NCBI RefSeq assembly: GCF_047496725.1
Contig: NC_132976.1
Coordinates: forward strand, 11,950,001-12,014,000
Length of the DNA stretch: 64,000 bases
Direction of reading: 5' to 3'
Source of the DNA: Anoplolepis gracilipes
Taxonomy: Eukaryota; Arthropoda; Insecta; Hymenoptera; Formicidae
A program made the translations under genes and the position numbers. Shown piece after piece: positions 10,924 to 24,804 of the stretch (position 1 is the first letter of the stretch; each line of letters starts with the position of its first letter). The notes under the pieces were generated by a model. The model had not been told where the DNA came from. It ran no database searches and saw only the letters and a list, made by a program, of their open reading frames with translations.

Positions 10924-13199
10924 GCTGATATCCTGAAAATTAGAAAATATCTAATAATTTCAGTCAAAAGTACATTATCGCATATCTTCCAGTCTATAAA
11001 TATTATCTTACAATCTATAAATAGATTGTAACTATATGGATTTGAAAGCTGCTCAGACAGAGTTATCAAAAAAATCGATAAGAAAGTGCTTTTAAATAGA
11101 CCTGCAGGTTCTTGAGAGAGAGCTTATTTATTTTGAAGTTCTTTTTAAATTCTTTGAGCGTTTCTAAGATTTTTGAATATATTATATATTCTATATTTTT
11201 ATAATATTCTTTGAATATATTATATATTGTATATTTTTATAACATTATATATTTTTAGACCGTTATACATCTTTGATCGTTTTGAAATCTTTGCTTAATA
11301 AGAATTTTGATTTAACTTAAATTTTAATATTTTTTTTATTATTGCATTTTTAGATTTTGCTTGTTAGATTTAAAAATTTTTTCAAACATCTTGATAAGAT
11401 ATGTAACAATTTTCACTTATCCGTCATCTAATTTATTCGTCGTGATTCATATAAATGTAAGAAAATTTATGCAAAAAACACGTTTCCTGAGAAACATGTA
11501 TGATATCAACAATACATCTTCTGGACAACACTCGTCGTCACGCAACATTAAACACACAGAACGAACCGCAGAAAACCTACAACACTCGAGTTACGTACTC
11601 GCGATGTACGATGTAGTCATGACCCACGTGTGATCAGACTTGCTTGAATTTCCCCTTTACTTTTTTTTCACCCTTCACGACGAAAATCGCTTTCTCGTGA
11701 AAACTCCGACACTCGACCTTTGACATGTTCAACGCGGCAACGTTGCAGCTTATTGATTTTTCTGCTCTACCGACAGTTTCCTCAGGGATGGCCTCATGTC
11801 AAGATGAAGAAATGAGAAATATAAGAAGTAAATTATTTTATTAATAAAAATAAAATAGTTACCTTTTTAATTTCCGTTTCCAACTCTGTAATATTATCTA
11901 TTTTTAATGTTCTTGGGACTTAAACTTGAAGAGAACAATTAATTGTGAAAATTTTGCAGTATTGATTTTTCTATTCTATCAATAAATTCTATTTTTACAA
12001 GAACATTTTCTTTTGTATAAAGCTATTGATAATTCTGTTAATTAGTAAATAAAAGATTAGTAAATCTCTTCAACCTTTTTTGAAATGTTTCTTATAAGTT
12101 TCATGTAATTAAATAAAATTAATCACTACTTAATTCTACAAAGAAAAAAAATTTAATAATTGGCTACGTTTAAGAGAATACTATATAATAAAGTTTACAG
12201 ATATCTACGTTATAGACAGATATTCTACGTAAATGATAGTGCGATCTTTAGGACAAATGATCAAATGTTACCATTTATTTATTTTTTTCCTGATTCTGAA
12301 AAATATTTAATTTTTATAATCTAACAGATATTAATTTCTTGTTGTAAGAAAAATTCATTAAAACTCATTATTTATATACAATGCAAGATAATAAGCAATC
12401 CTATGTTGGTACTAATTCTCTATATCGATTTATGGCATGGAAGTAAACCTAGTTGTAAATGTAATCGATTGTCAGTAATACTCTTTAAATGTTGCAAGGA
12501 TATTTCAAAAGATAGAGAGACCTTTCTATTAATTGTGAAAATTTTATCTTTCTATATAATGTAAAAATAAAATCGATAACTTTACTATATATATATACAA
12601 TATATATATATATTTTTACATCGCAATTTATCAGTCCTTGATCCCATAATAATAATTTTCTTGAATACATAAAAAATTTTTTATTACAAACTTATTTTTT
12701 AATTAATTATTCAGCATTAATAATGTTCTTTCTAATTGCTCTATGCACGTCATATGCGTTCTTACTTATCAAACATTTTATCTAAAAAAAATTTCCTTAG
12801 CTGCAATGTTGTCCGCTAAAAATATAGCTAAAGATATCACTTTTAGTTTAATTGTAATACAATTTTTATTATTAAATTAAAGATAAAATAAGTAATTGCA
12901 TAATACAAAAAATGAGCATGACAATAAAGTCAACATTAACAATATTAAATTGACAGAATAATATGTAACATAATCAATTTATAATGAAAGAAATTACAAA
13001 AGTGTCGTTATTTTATTCGCTTGTTTCTTATAAAATCTGCAAATTTGATATTTATTATCGCAACAATTATTATCACTTATTATTTAAGAAATTTTTATAA
13101 GAAACGTTATAAATGAACTTGGATAGATTTTGCGCGCACTAATTCTTTAGAAAAAAATTATTTTGAAAAGTGTTCAAGAACTGCTTGAATTCGAAAGAG
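10924..13199. other. Upstream flank of the fukutin-like gene, AT-rich
   Basis: The first nine bases (10924-10932) are 5' UTR of the fukutin-like gene. The remainder probably holds its intron, leader exon and promoter. A plausible minus-strand donor, AAAAG/GTAACT, lies near 11862. A slightly CpG-richer patch at 11540-11770 is the best promoter candidate. No coding exon is seen; 11800-13100 is AT-rich without recognisable features. Confidence 0.35.
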
Positions 13200-14230
13200 T
13201 TGAAAACCAAAAGGGACATGTAGATTATGAAAAGGGCGAGAGATAAACGAGCGACGGAAGCGAGACGTGAAATTAACAAGCAAAAATAAAACGTTTCCTC
13301 GATAATCTCGGTTGCTCGCAGAATTCCCGGCTGGCGTGCGCGCTTCTCCGTTTCTCGCTCTATTTACTTTTTCTCAGAGCTGAATGAGTTATCGCGTCGG
13401 AGAACCTCCTGGGTTATCCTAATGAGCAGAAACGCCAATAAGCCTGTGCGTCTTCGGTCCTCGGCACAGAGGGATGGTGAGTTCTTACGTCTTATTTTTA
13501 AACGGAGTGTCTGTTGACGAATTTGCGGACGCGTAAATGGAACCCTAACAATATCTTTGTCTGTCCTTTCTATGTGAGTGTTTAAATATAATAGGATGCC
13601 ACCGATATTGATAATGTTACTTTGTTAAAAAAAAAAAAAAATTATTTTGATCAAATTAATTTAACATGGAAAACAACAAAGTCTACTGTAGTCTTCATAA
13701 TAGTTAAAAAATTAAATTAAAATGTAAAGTTTCCAAAAGTACATTGTAATTAATATTATTACTTAATGATTTACTTTTAAGAATAAGGAATAAGAAAAAT
13801 TTTACGGTTTACCGGGTGTTCTGTGCTTTATATCTGTGTTTTACGAATAAATCTTAAGATTCGAGAGTATTATCACAGCAATTACGTCAAGGCGGGCATT
13901 AATTTTCCGCTACCGGGGTCTGTAGGAGGCGAACTCCCTTCGGAATAAAAGAGTCTCGATCGGGTGAGGCTGGAGAAGGAGAAGGCAAAATGGAACGAGA
14001 AAAAGGAGGAGGATGCGCCAAGAGAGAAAAATTGCGCTCGATGTCGTGGAAACGAGTGAAGCCGTAAAACAAACGGTCGGACGTCGCGCCTCTCTCTCTC
14101 TCTCTCCGCTTCTAATTCTGTCTTGTCGTCCCGGCCAGTCTTTCACCGTGTATTTTCGTAACGCGTGTCACCTAAATCTAAGTGCCTTATCTACGCGCTC
14201 TTCGAGTGTCAAATCCTAAGGTCCGTCGTC
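13200..14230. other. CpG-rich non-coding block
   Basis: The sequence turns GC- and CpG-rich between AT-rich flanks. Open frames occur on both strands (13910-14146 minus, 14013-14219 plus), but none has a domain, a matching splice neighbour or sensible composition. It could be a regulatory element or an unrecognised promoter. A T-depleted A run lies at 13627-13640. Confidence 0.3.
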
Positions 14231-16330
14231 GGCCCACGTGCCTCACCATTCTTAAAAGAGTATATAAATTTCAGGATAAATATAAGCTCAAGCTAGGCAA
14301 GAGCATTCTTCAAATGAATTAGAAGCTCGTTAGATTGATTTGAAAAATTAAAACACTGACAGATTAGATAAAAATAATGAATTTATTACGTTAATTCGAA
14401 AAAAATTATGGGTATACATATACACAGTATATTTTCGTAAAAATATTCATTGTTTTGTGATACACTTTTACAATTTAATTCCTTTATACCAAATTAAATT
14501 CTTCACACGCAGAGATATGCATTATTTGAAATAGATGCATTTAAAATGGAAATACAAAATGTAAAATGTCTATTTTGTAATTTGCATTTAAAATATATGT
14601 TTTCAAAAACCATTTTACATTTCCATTTAATGATTTTTATTATATTTTTCTTGCAACTCAAAAATTCGATATATCAATAATTCTACATATTAATAAATCA
14701 AGGCACTTTTTTGCAACACTGTATTGCACTTATTTATTGTATAATAAATCCTAGATTAAATATTTATTTCACCACCATTTGTGTAACGTATGTCATACAG
14801 TGATGCCAGAATACAATTTCATGATAAAATAAAAATAAATAGTAAGATCTAATTTAATAGATAAATAATAAGAAATATAGATGATAAGGAAAATAAGAAT
14901 TTAAATATAAATAAATGGAATATAAATATTTTAAAAAAATCACTTTTATTTTAAAAACCATTTTAAAAATCCCTAATTTTCCATTTCCTATTTTAAATGA
15001 ATATCTAAAAACCATTTTGCATTTTTTAAATGCAAATGTTCTAACTATTTCATTTTGCACATATCTGTTCATACAAAATTAAAAGTAAAAGACATAATAG
15101 AAAATATACTCACCTAAATAAATTTTTGCTTCTTTGATGAAAACAAAATAAAATTTTTTAACCATAAATTTTGTATAAAACGCAAGAAAGACTACCATAT
15201 ATTTTTTAAAATATACTGAAACACGTACGAGTGTGACATCGCGTGAAAATTGCACTGATATGGCAATGATGAGCGTATTTGTTATATAATAGAGACAATA
15301 CTGCGCTGAGTGATATGTGAATTTGACGCACGATTACCAAATAATGATGGTTGAGTGGATCGAAAATCTTCGTGATGTATTTTTATGTTGTTCATCGAAA
15401 TTTAATAGAGTACGATATAAACTCGCGTGCGATTAACGTCGAGAATACCATGTAAAGATTGCGCAATCATCAAATTCTATAGTCTTGATTACTGCGTACG
15501 CGCGTGTTTTTTCGCACGTGAGTGTTAAAAACAACAAAGGATGAAGAGAATGAGAGAGAAAGAGAAATCTTGGATTGACAACGGAGCAAGTGAATAACTT
15601 ATAATTTATTTAATTAATTATTGATTACTCTTATAAAGTAAATTGATGGCTATTAGTATTATCTCCGCAATAATCCATCATTTATATTATTATTATATGT
15701 ATAACTGCATATAACGGAATATTCTAAATTTTATTTTTTAAGATATTTAAAATGTAGTAATTAATATTTGTATATAGAAGTATTTTTGCGAGCATTTAAA
15801 ATGTATAATTAGATTATTTAAATAAAAGAGAATAAGAGAGAATTTAATAGGATTTATATCGAGATAAATGTAGAGAGACGTCATCATTTTTTGCAATTTC
15901 CAATTTTTACCATTATATATCTTTGTAATCAAGCCTTAAATTAAAATTCTATTAAAGTAAACTCTATCTGAAATTAACTGAAGAAGTGGTTTTGGTAATT
16001 TTTTTAACTCCAAAAAGTTTAGTTTGCGAAAAGCGCCTTTTTTTCAATCGCTTATAACTCAGAAATTATTGATGCCTAGACATTTTCGTTGAGGAAACAT
16101 CGTCTTCAAATGATCTGAAGAATCTGCCATTAACAGATTTTTCACCAATTACCGGAGACCCTATAAAAGATATTCATGTGTAGGAAAAAGTATATCAGAA
16201 GAATTAAAATCTTTTTTCTGACGATTATATAAAAAGTTGAATTTGTAATATTATTCATATTCCACATTAATAAGTCGATTTTTGTACCGATAAATTTCAA
16301 AAAAATCAATAATTTCTCAATTTCGCACTT
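14231..16330. other. AT-rich intergenic DNA, possible degenerate repeats
   Basis: No gene. Around 14530-14630 and 14930-15060 related segments (AAAACCATTTTACATTTCCATTT and its near complements) occur in both orientations, suggesting an old foldback or duplicated element, but boundaries cannot be set. 15950-16330 resembles low-complexity repeat sequence with no coding potential. Confidence 0.25.
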
Positions 16331-19300
16331 GAATTACTGTGGATTAGCAACATAAAATCGTAGCAAATTCAGCATTTGGTAAATTCAGAATGTTATTAAT
16401 CCGAGGCATCGTAGATTCTCGTGCTACTACTTTCCTTCGCATTTGGGAACCGAAAAGTCGGCGCGATGATCCCGACATTCCACGGAGCTCGCTTACTGTC
16501 GCGAAAACACCGACAGCCTTTGAGGCCCTTTTCGCCGACGACCGTCGAGGGTTTTTACCCTCGTGGAATCCACGAAACGCTTTTACGTACGCGCTGGTCC
16601 CATTGAAATGCAATTCGCGTCCTTCGATCTGGTCCATCAGCCTTTCCATCTTTTACCTTCTCTCTCCCCTCGGCTACTCCTCATCGGTAGATCGCCCTTC
16701 GATTAACCACTAATCTGCTCTTGAACGCTCTTCTCCGCCGCTTTCTCTACTTGCGATCAATCTTTGCCGTTTTTCTCAGTTGGATGGCGAATGTAAACGA
16801 CGGCATGCTTACTTACATGTAACAGTAATGATTTTCTCAATCAAAATAGAAAGAGAAAGAATTCTGTAAAGAGATGAAAATAAAAAATCTTTAGTAAGAA
16901 GATCATAAAATGTCTAAATAATGTTGTATTGAGATTCTGTATGATATAGAATTCAAAATTAAATTAAATGTCACACACGAGGTACGTAATTTTCAGACGT
17001 TGCATTTACGATGCAACTCCTGCTACCACGAACGGCCAGAAACATCGTTGTAAAGATATCGCGCGTGTTTTTCGTGGCGGGAAGAGAGAAGCGATAACGA
17101 CCTACCGGCGCGAGCCAGCGTTGACAACACGACGACGAACCGTGCGGTCAATACGCGTTAAACGTCTGCTGCGTAAACGTTTAACGTTCCGCTGAAATAT
17201 ATGCACATTCCGCTACATTATTTCGAATACGTTTCGCCGGCCGTTTTTTCATGTCAACGTAAATCACGCCATGTTCGACTTGGCGTGTTCGCATCGTCTC
17301 TCTTCTCGCTTTTCTCCCATCTCTTAGAAACTTTCTACGATCTTGAATCTTGAAATATTATCTCAGAATATTAATTAATCCTTTTTATTATTATGCACTA
17401 TTAACAAGAGATTCGATTATTTCTTTCCAATCGAAATCCATGTGTTTCAAAGTAACAGATGTCGGGATAAAAGTCTAGGGCTTGCAAAATTCATTCGAAA
17501 TTGCAATTTCAAGTACATTCAAAAGGATTATGCGCGAAGAGAGATATACGAGACATTATATTACGGTACCGAAAATACTGACGACGTGTGTCGGCGTTTC
17601 TTGCGCGGCGAGTAATATGGCGTAGTTAAGAAGTTAATTTATGGAGAACACATTCTGCGCGAGGAATCCGAAGAAGGAGACGGATCGCACTGTGTCCACG
17701 TGTCGTCCGTCGCGCAGAAACCGTGCCGATATTAGTCGACTTGTTCGACGACCGGTGGTCACCTGTTCGATCGAACAGGCGAACCGTTGCACGCATTCGG
17801 TGACTGTGCAACTGGAGAACTGTCAGCGAGTATACCGTCGTCGCCGAGAGTCGACGACGAGTGACGGTAATCTATGCGCACAAATGGCTAGGAACACCTG
17901 TACATTCAGCGATGAGTACCGAATACATCATACTCGATCAACTGATTATATATGCATATATATATATATACACGTGCCTTTTGATTCTTTTTTGTGCAAA
18001 GTGTAATGTAAAGTGTAATTTATATCAATAAAACTGATTATTTTTTAAAAATAATACTTTTTTGCTAGTAATTAAGCGAGAGGTTTGTATACCCTTATCC
18101 TACAGGAAACGATAAATCAGGATAAGAAAAACAAAGTCAGTTCTCTTTATCATGGTTTAGTAATTTCAATATGTATATTTATTTTGTAGAAAAAAAAACT
18201 TTACCTATTCTCGGAAACACTTGATGTCGAATTTGAAATCTAATTTATGTAAAAGTATCCTTAGCTATCTTATGAGCTAAAAAATTTATAATTCCTCCTT
18301 TAGCTTTTATGAGAAATGATATAAAATGTTTAAACGACAAGAATCCTGAGAGATATTTACCTTATGGAGATTCATCTCATTATCACGATAGGAAGAGAGA
18401 TAGAGGGGAGGGCGGAATAGAAAGATTCTTGGAAGGGGATGAAAATTTTTATTTGGCGTTTACGAGCCGATTCAGAGCTACGGAAGGACTCTGCCCCAAG
18501 GAAGGACGCTTTAATATCCGCTTATGACGGCTATGTTTCACAGTCTGAGACACCCACTCGGCCCCATTCCGCCCCATCAACCCCCATAGTGCGTTTAATT
18601 TACGTGTTTTCGCGAGTTATTCGCTCTCCCATCCCCCTGCGCAGCCCTCGTCGAAGAGGGTCGGTTGCCATGGCGATGCCGGGCGTCCCGGCGCCCAATC
18701 GTAGGGCGCCTACGTCGAGTCGACGTCGGCCCTGCGAGGACGAGAAGGACGATAATAATTGATGGGGAAGGTAGGGTGCCACATCGGGGGTTACGCGGGG
18801 ACTGGCGGACGGGTTGGCGGTTTCGTGATGGAGCGGGGGGTTAAATCGACAATCGAAAAGCGCCACGCTTTGCTCGCCGCCACTCGGAAGTTCATTGCGG
18901 GATAAAAATAAGAGGAAGGATTCGTCGGGAATACCCTCGCTTTCGAGCAAGACGAGGTCGCGAACTCGGGAACGCAGGAATGCGAAAGAAGGCCGAAGTA
19001 CTTAAACAATTTACAAGGAGCAAAGGAAAAAAAAAAAAAAAAAAACAAACAAAAATTAGAAACTTAAATATTTAAAAATCCACAAGTCTGAAAAATCTCT
19101 CAGAATTACAAAATACTTATTAAAAACTTTTTATAATGTTTTAAAACTTTTTCAGATGTATGCTAATATTCTGACGATTCGAAATATCTATGTACAAAAA
19201 AATAGCGAGATCCTTCTCTTTCTTATTTAATAAATACGTAAAATAATTTAATATACATATCTTTATTTTATAATTTAATAAACATTTCAAATAGTTATAT

Positions 19301-20560
19301 ATCTACGTGTATTGAAACGAGAAAGTAAAGCGGCGTCAGGATTTTTTAATCTTCGAAAAAGTCTCGTCAGATTCACATTATAACACAGCTTCAGATTATA
19401 AATGATTAAGAAAGAAGTCAGTCGGAAAAACAAATCAGTGCCCTCATTTCGAGTCTGTCGCATGAATTTCCAAATTCGCGTATCTAAGAGCCCATGAGAA
19501 GTACGGATTCATCAGAATCCGACACGGAAAGAGGCCCGCGACTCGCGCGGTACCTACGCTATGCGACGCTCAAATTCCGGTGACTTGTGGTGTCACTCGT
19601 TGAATTCCACCGGGTCTAACGACGATTTCCTGTCCGCTGTCCGCACCGAGGACGAAGAGTATTTCAGATACGTACGTACCAGGCGGCGTACAACACGGCT
19701 GCCTCCTGGACCAACGCGCGCCCCGGCATTCGCGAGAGTTGAAACGAGGCTTTCACCTCCTCCGCCTCCCTTCTTAGTGGTTGATCCCATATGGGGTTGA
19801 TTCCAATTGCTCGTTTCATACATCGCAGATACGACTATACTCGATCCATATTCCGGCTATGGTCCGATGACAAATATTCCTTGTATTTTTTCTCGTCTAC
19901 ATCTCTTTACGAGGATAAAGAGGGGTTATAGAAATTCTCAAAAATGACAATTATCTATTTCTTGGTAAATACGCCAAGTAAAATATGCGCCCTGCGTGCA
20001 CAGTTCAATTTTCGAGAATTATATTCTAAATTTACACATTAACATCCGCGCATGGCTCTTACTGCCAAATCGATAGTTACACGTTTGTAAATATTGACAG
20101 CCTTATTTATTCGAATTATTATAAATATTCCTTGTCTTGCAATAAATGCATAAAAAGAAGGAGAGATGTTTATAAATATTGAATATGCATTTTTTATTAA
20201 ATCTAAAAGAATGTACATATTAATATCGATGCACATTGATTAACGCAGAAGAGAAAGACGTAACTAATTGTGACCGGCGATTCGTCGTGCTGTGTCGAGA
20301 GATAAACCCGATCGTGTATTGAGATCGTGGTCCAGCGCGAAGACAGCGCGGTACAAGCGATGATTTTATCTCGAGCAGAGCGCTCGAGGGCTGAGAAAAG
20401 GGACTCTCTCAGGCTCTCTTTTTCCTCTTGCTTTCTTTCTTTGAAGGTGCTACTGCAGATTTGCATGAGACCATTTACCGATTAACACCGATAGAACCGC
20501 CGTCGATCGCGGCTCGAATTGACATTACTTTTTTTTTCTTACCTTTCTAGTCACTCCGCA
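16331..20560. other. Alternating CpG-rich and AT-rich intergenic DNA
   Basis: CpG-rich patches at about 16400-16800, 16980-17330, 17560-17960, 18430-19030, 19410-19900 and 20230-20530 are separated by AT-rich DNA. Each gives short overlapping open frames on both strands without domains or matching splice phases, so I call no gene. Poly-A at 19026-19044. These patches lie 9-26 kb beyond the vg 3' end and could be regulatory. Confidence 0.3.
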
Positions 20561-21132
20561 TTCTACGTCTTATTAAAAAAATTGTTAAACTTTATTTGAA
20601 TAGAAGTGTGCTTGGTTTTGATTGCCAATTGTGGAAACAAATTTTTAAAAAGACGTAATTGTTTGTTAATTATTGACCAATTACGTATTTGCTTACACAG
20701 TTGTCGCCGTATACAGTACGAATCGTATAAATACGTTCGCCGAAATCCGAAGCAATGTACAAGCATTAATATTGTTAGTTGTGAACTGAACAAGACTCTT
20801 TAAGAGAAAATCGTGCAATCATGTTTAAAGTAAGTACTTATTATTAATCCGATTAATCATTCATCCGATAACTATAAAATAAATTGATTGTCATTATGTC
20901 GAATGATTATTCCCGAAGGGAGAAAAATCCTGTGCAAATTTCTGTGTTAAATTTCTAAATGTCACGATATTTAAATAATGTGAAACATAAAATCTTGAGA
21001 AATACATATATCTAAAAATCTTAAAATTTTCGAGAAAATTAATATTATTTAGATGAATTATGCGGTAGAAAAATTTATAAAAGTTTCAAAATCTGACATT
21101 CTATAATAAAAGTATTTAGATGTATGAATTGT

Positions 21133-21354
21133 TAGGGTAAACTAGGGTATGATGGTCATACCGGAAAAGATGGCCTTAGGCTGTAATTTTTCTAATAACG
21201 GCTGCATAATACGCTTTTTTAGCCGTTAATCGATATTTACAATATCGATTATCTTTGATAATGACTAAAAAAAACGCACTATGTAGCGATTATTAGAAAA
21301 TGTACAGCTTATAGCCATTTTTTCGGTGTAGCCATCATACCCTAGTTTACCCTA
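21133..21354. mobile_element. Foldback MITE, 222 bp, TA-ended (Tc1/mariner-like)
   Basis: The ends 21133-21155 and 21332-21354 are exact 23-bp reverse complements, beginning TAGGGTAAACTAGGGTATGA. Pairing continues imperfectly inward: the CTGTAATTTTTCTAATA region at 21182-21198 matches the complement of the region at 21286-21315. At the centre (21227-21237 and 21241-21251) arms of 11 bp pair around TAC, so nearly the whole element folds on itself. TA at each outer end fits the TA target-site duplication of Tc1/mariner-type elements. There is no coding capacity, so movement would need a transposase supplied elsewhere. Confidence 0.88.
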
Positions 21355-21532
21355 ATTTTGGAAAGTATATCGATATATTTGAAGCTATAAGCAAGCTTTC
21401 TCTTTAAAATTACAATGAGATGTTAAATATGAGTAAAATAATAATTTAAAGAATATTTATATTGAATTTTTTATTAATATTATAAAAAACTTGGGCATTT
21501 GTTGTAATGATTGTTGCTGTTATACTATTGAT

Positions 21533-21572
21533 GGCGGAAGCTACACCAGCCAGAGGTGGTGTAGCTTCCGCC
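21533..21572. repeat. GC-rich perfect hairpin, 16-bp arms, 8-base loop
   Basis: GGCGGAAGCTACACCA at 21533-21548 is the exact reverse complement of 21557-21572, with loop GCCAGAGG. Its GC content contrasts with the AT-rich surroundings, and it lies 180 bases from the foldback MITE. It could be a fragment of another element, a structured RNA, or a protein-binding palindrome. No family is recognised. Confidence 0.95.
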
Positions 21573-24500
21573 CTTGAGGGTATGAGGCGGCAAATGCATT
21601 CTGTCCAATTAAGCCATGTCGGAAAATAAAAAGTTTCGAGTTAGGTGACTCGGGAAATGAAAGTCATGGACGTAATCTAAATATATCCTGAAATCCTAAA
21701 ATATAATAAGTCAATAAAATTGTATTTCAAAAATTAATATAATTTGAAACGAATTTAACTAATTATGTTGTATGAAATCTTATATCTTATTTTCTGTATT
21801 CAATAAAACACGTTATTCTCATGTATATTTTACGTAAATATGTTTTTATCAATCCATATTATCAACGTTTTTGAAATGTTTTCAAAAATACATTTTTTAA
21901 TTTATATTAATAGTTTAGAGTTCTTTACAAATTTGATCGAGCCAATTATCGGTCTATCGGAGCACGCAAATCAACGTCGACGCAAACTCTTATATCCATT
22001 ATACTGAAATTTCGAGGGACGGACATACGGCAATCGTGACATTGTATGCATATCAGACAGTTGGGCAGCAGAAACTTGCATTTGTATTCACACAATGACT
22101 TATGCACACTTCCGATGCATTTGTTACAAATACCTGACTGTGCGTGTCAACTTGCTCGGTGCATTATTAGATATGATTAAATAAGTTTTACATTTTTTGC
22201 ATATCGTTATTATATTTCAATATTTTTGAGAAAAAAAAATGCATTGCTTGATTTTATTAAAGATGATAATTAAGAATTTCAAGTAATGGAATTCAACAAA
22301 CTGCAATATTATTATATGAAGTTTATACTGATTGGCTTGCAAACTGATCATATCATGTTTATATTTTTACCTTAATCTTCTTCGCATAATCATAAAGACG
22401 AAGCCTCTCGAAAGATCCGGAAGTCGCTCAAAGGTCGCCGCCGACCACTACTTCGGGCTACCGGTTTCCTCGTGTGTTACAAAATCAAAAAATCTAGAAG
22501 GGATAGAAAAGAGAAGGGAGAGAAGACAAGAACGGAAGAGAACGGAACCAGTGAAATGCGTGAGAGGAGAAAAAAATCGACGAGTATAGAGGAGAACGTC
22601 TTGTAGCCGCACATTCGGGACATCGTACGTCAGAGGGGCCTAAACTCGTGGGAACACGAGATGCCTACAGGTCCGACAACGGGGATCCTGCCCGAGGCCC
22701 CCCTGGGCCCCAGGTAGATAACAAGGGTCTGCCTAGACGAGTCGAACGACGAAGAGAGCATAGAGCTACAGAGGGAGACGAAACGAGTACGCATAGGGGC
22801 ACGTGAGGGGAAGACAGAAGGGTAGGAGGAGGAATAGCGAGCCCCCTTCCCGTTCCCCCTTCCCTTCTCTAAAGTGACACCGCCGAAAAATGTCCGCCAG
22901 CATTCCTAGAGATTTTTTTCGGCCTTTGTCGATCGCGCGATTGTACGACGTTGCATCACGATCGAATCGAGATTCAATCATAACTCAATGTTGAATTTTG
23001 CATCGAACTGAGAGAGCGTATTTTCTGATTAATTCGCAAGTGACTTTTTTAAAGTATGATAATTTGAACATAAAACACATAATTATATATTAATTTTATA
23101 CCAAATATTAAAAGGAAGAAATTTCCTCAAAAGAAACTGAAGCGTATGACAAGAGAACTTTAATCGAATTCTCGATTTAATAATAATGCAGTTGATTTTG
23201 ATGACTTTTCACGAATCATTGTGCACCTGTCTTCTCGCGAGAGCGTTTTAATAGACGGCGAACCCTAACGACACGCTGAATACGCCAAATGAGACGTGAC
23301 TGGAAAAACGAATAGGGATCGAGCTGCTTGTCCATAGTAGAACTTTTAAAGGGAACCACGTGCGCCTGACAAGCACCCGCGTAACTATTGTTATGCCGAT
23401 GCGCTTCGGGAACAATCGCGATGAAATAAATCATTCTGCTGCTTAAGGATTCTCTTTTTTAATCAAATAAATAAAGCCAACACTCATTTGTTTATCCTTT
23501 GTTTGCTCTTTCTATTATGATATATGGAAAATGAATGTCTAAATAATTAATTTGCTTCCTTTACTTTTAACATTTAAAATATCAGTGTAAAAGTAATAAT
23601 AATAATTAATCATCAAACTTCCAATTTAATTGTATAATAATTATAAATTTGCAGAAAGAATAGAAATTAATTAATTTATTTTAATTTTTAATAAAGAGAA
23701 AATGAAGTGACAAAAAATCTTATGAATTTAAACGAAACTTAGAAAATGTAACTTAGAAAGCCTCTGTATCGTTAAAACGATGTAATGGTGAAATCGAAGG
23801 CGAATCATTCGCGGATAAAGTGCGAATCTCGTTGATCCGTTCGCGAGACACTCACCTCGTTGCGTTTTTGCTCTGCATAAATGATGAGCCCGAGTATTTT
23901 AATGAAGACATTCCGCAGCTGCTTGCCGGCTCCTTGGCGCACGACAAGAGAAAGAGGAAGGACAACCCCCTTGACTCAGATATACACCTCTTACTTCTCA
24001 TCTCATCGACACCTCAATGACGCAATAAACAATAACAAATTATAAGAGCGACTTTTATTAATACTGATTGAATTTAATCTTCTGAAAACTACAAATACAA
24101 GTATCGAGCAAACTACGAAAAAAAAAAATTAAATAATAAAACTAAAAATAAATTAAATAAGAGTTAAATCTTTTTGACTGCAAATTTCACTGAACTGTGT
24201 TTTATAAATAATTTATTATAAATATTTTATTATCATAAATTTCTCATTAATAAGAAAAATAATATTTCTAGTCTACATTTTATTATTATTGTCATTATAT
24301 TATATAAGATGTGTACACTTTCGTAAAATCCGTAGGCTAATTCTATCGCAATGTGTAACGGATATACCAGTGGCTTCCGGACTTCCGTCCTTGGAAAAGA
24401 TGTCCTGCCGGTCGCAGTTGACCGGCTGCATTCCTCGATTCGAGGATCGCGACGCCGTGGAATGCTCGAATCATGCTCCCTAATTCCTCGATGATCCAGG

Positions 24501-24769
24501 CCGGTTGTACGAAGATCTACCGCGATCGTCTACGATCTATGCTTGAAGAGATGTCCCGCGCGGCAGGTAGCTTCTTGCGCGAGAGGGGGGGAGAGAGACT
24601 TCTGTCAGCGTGGCCGATTATATCTATACGTTTATCTACGCCTATGTCAGCCACGAGAGATAGTCGAATGTCCCTCTGTTCTATGTACGAGAGAACATGC
24701 GGCTCGTTTATGTAATAGGGGATTCCTACCGTGGACAGCGTGCTGGTAGTAGGAGGCTAGGAAAGAGAC

Positions 24770-24772
<3 letters not shown>

Positions 24773-24800
<28 letters not shown>
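24773..24800. repeat. (GA)n microsatellite
   Basis: Perfect GA alternation following a purine-rich CpG-containing block. Confidence 0.95.

Positions 24801-24804
<4 letters not shown>

Larger units (their letters stand above)
20561..22370. other. AT-rich intergenic DNA with two foldback sequences
   Basis: Apart from the MITE at 21133-21354 and the hairpin at 21533-21572, this is AT-rich sequence with no coding exon recognised. Confidence 0.4.

Noticed and set aside
17641..18006. 121-codon plus-strand open frame
   Set aside because: Arg/Thr/Ser-rich translation with a TA microsatellite at its end and an overlapping minus frame. No domain.
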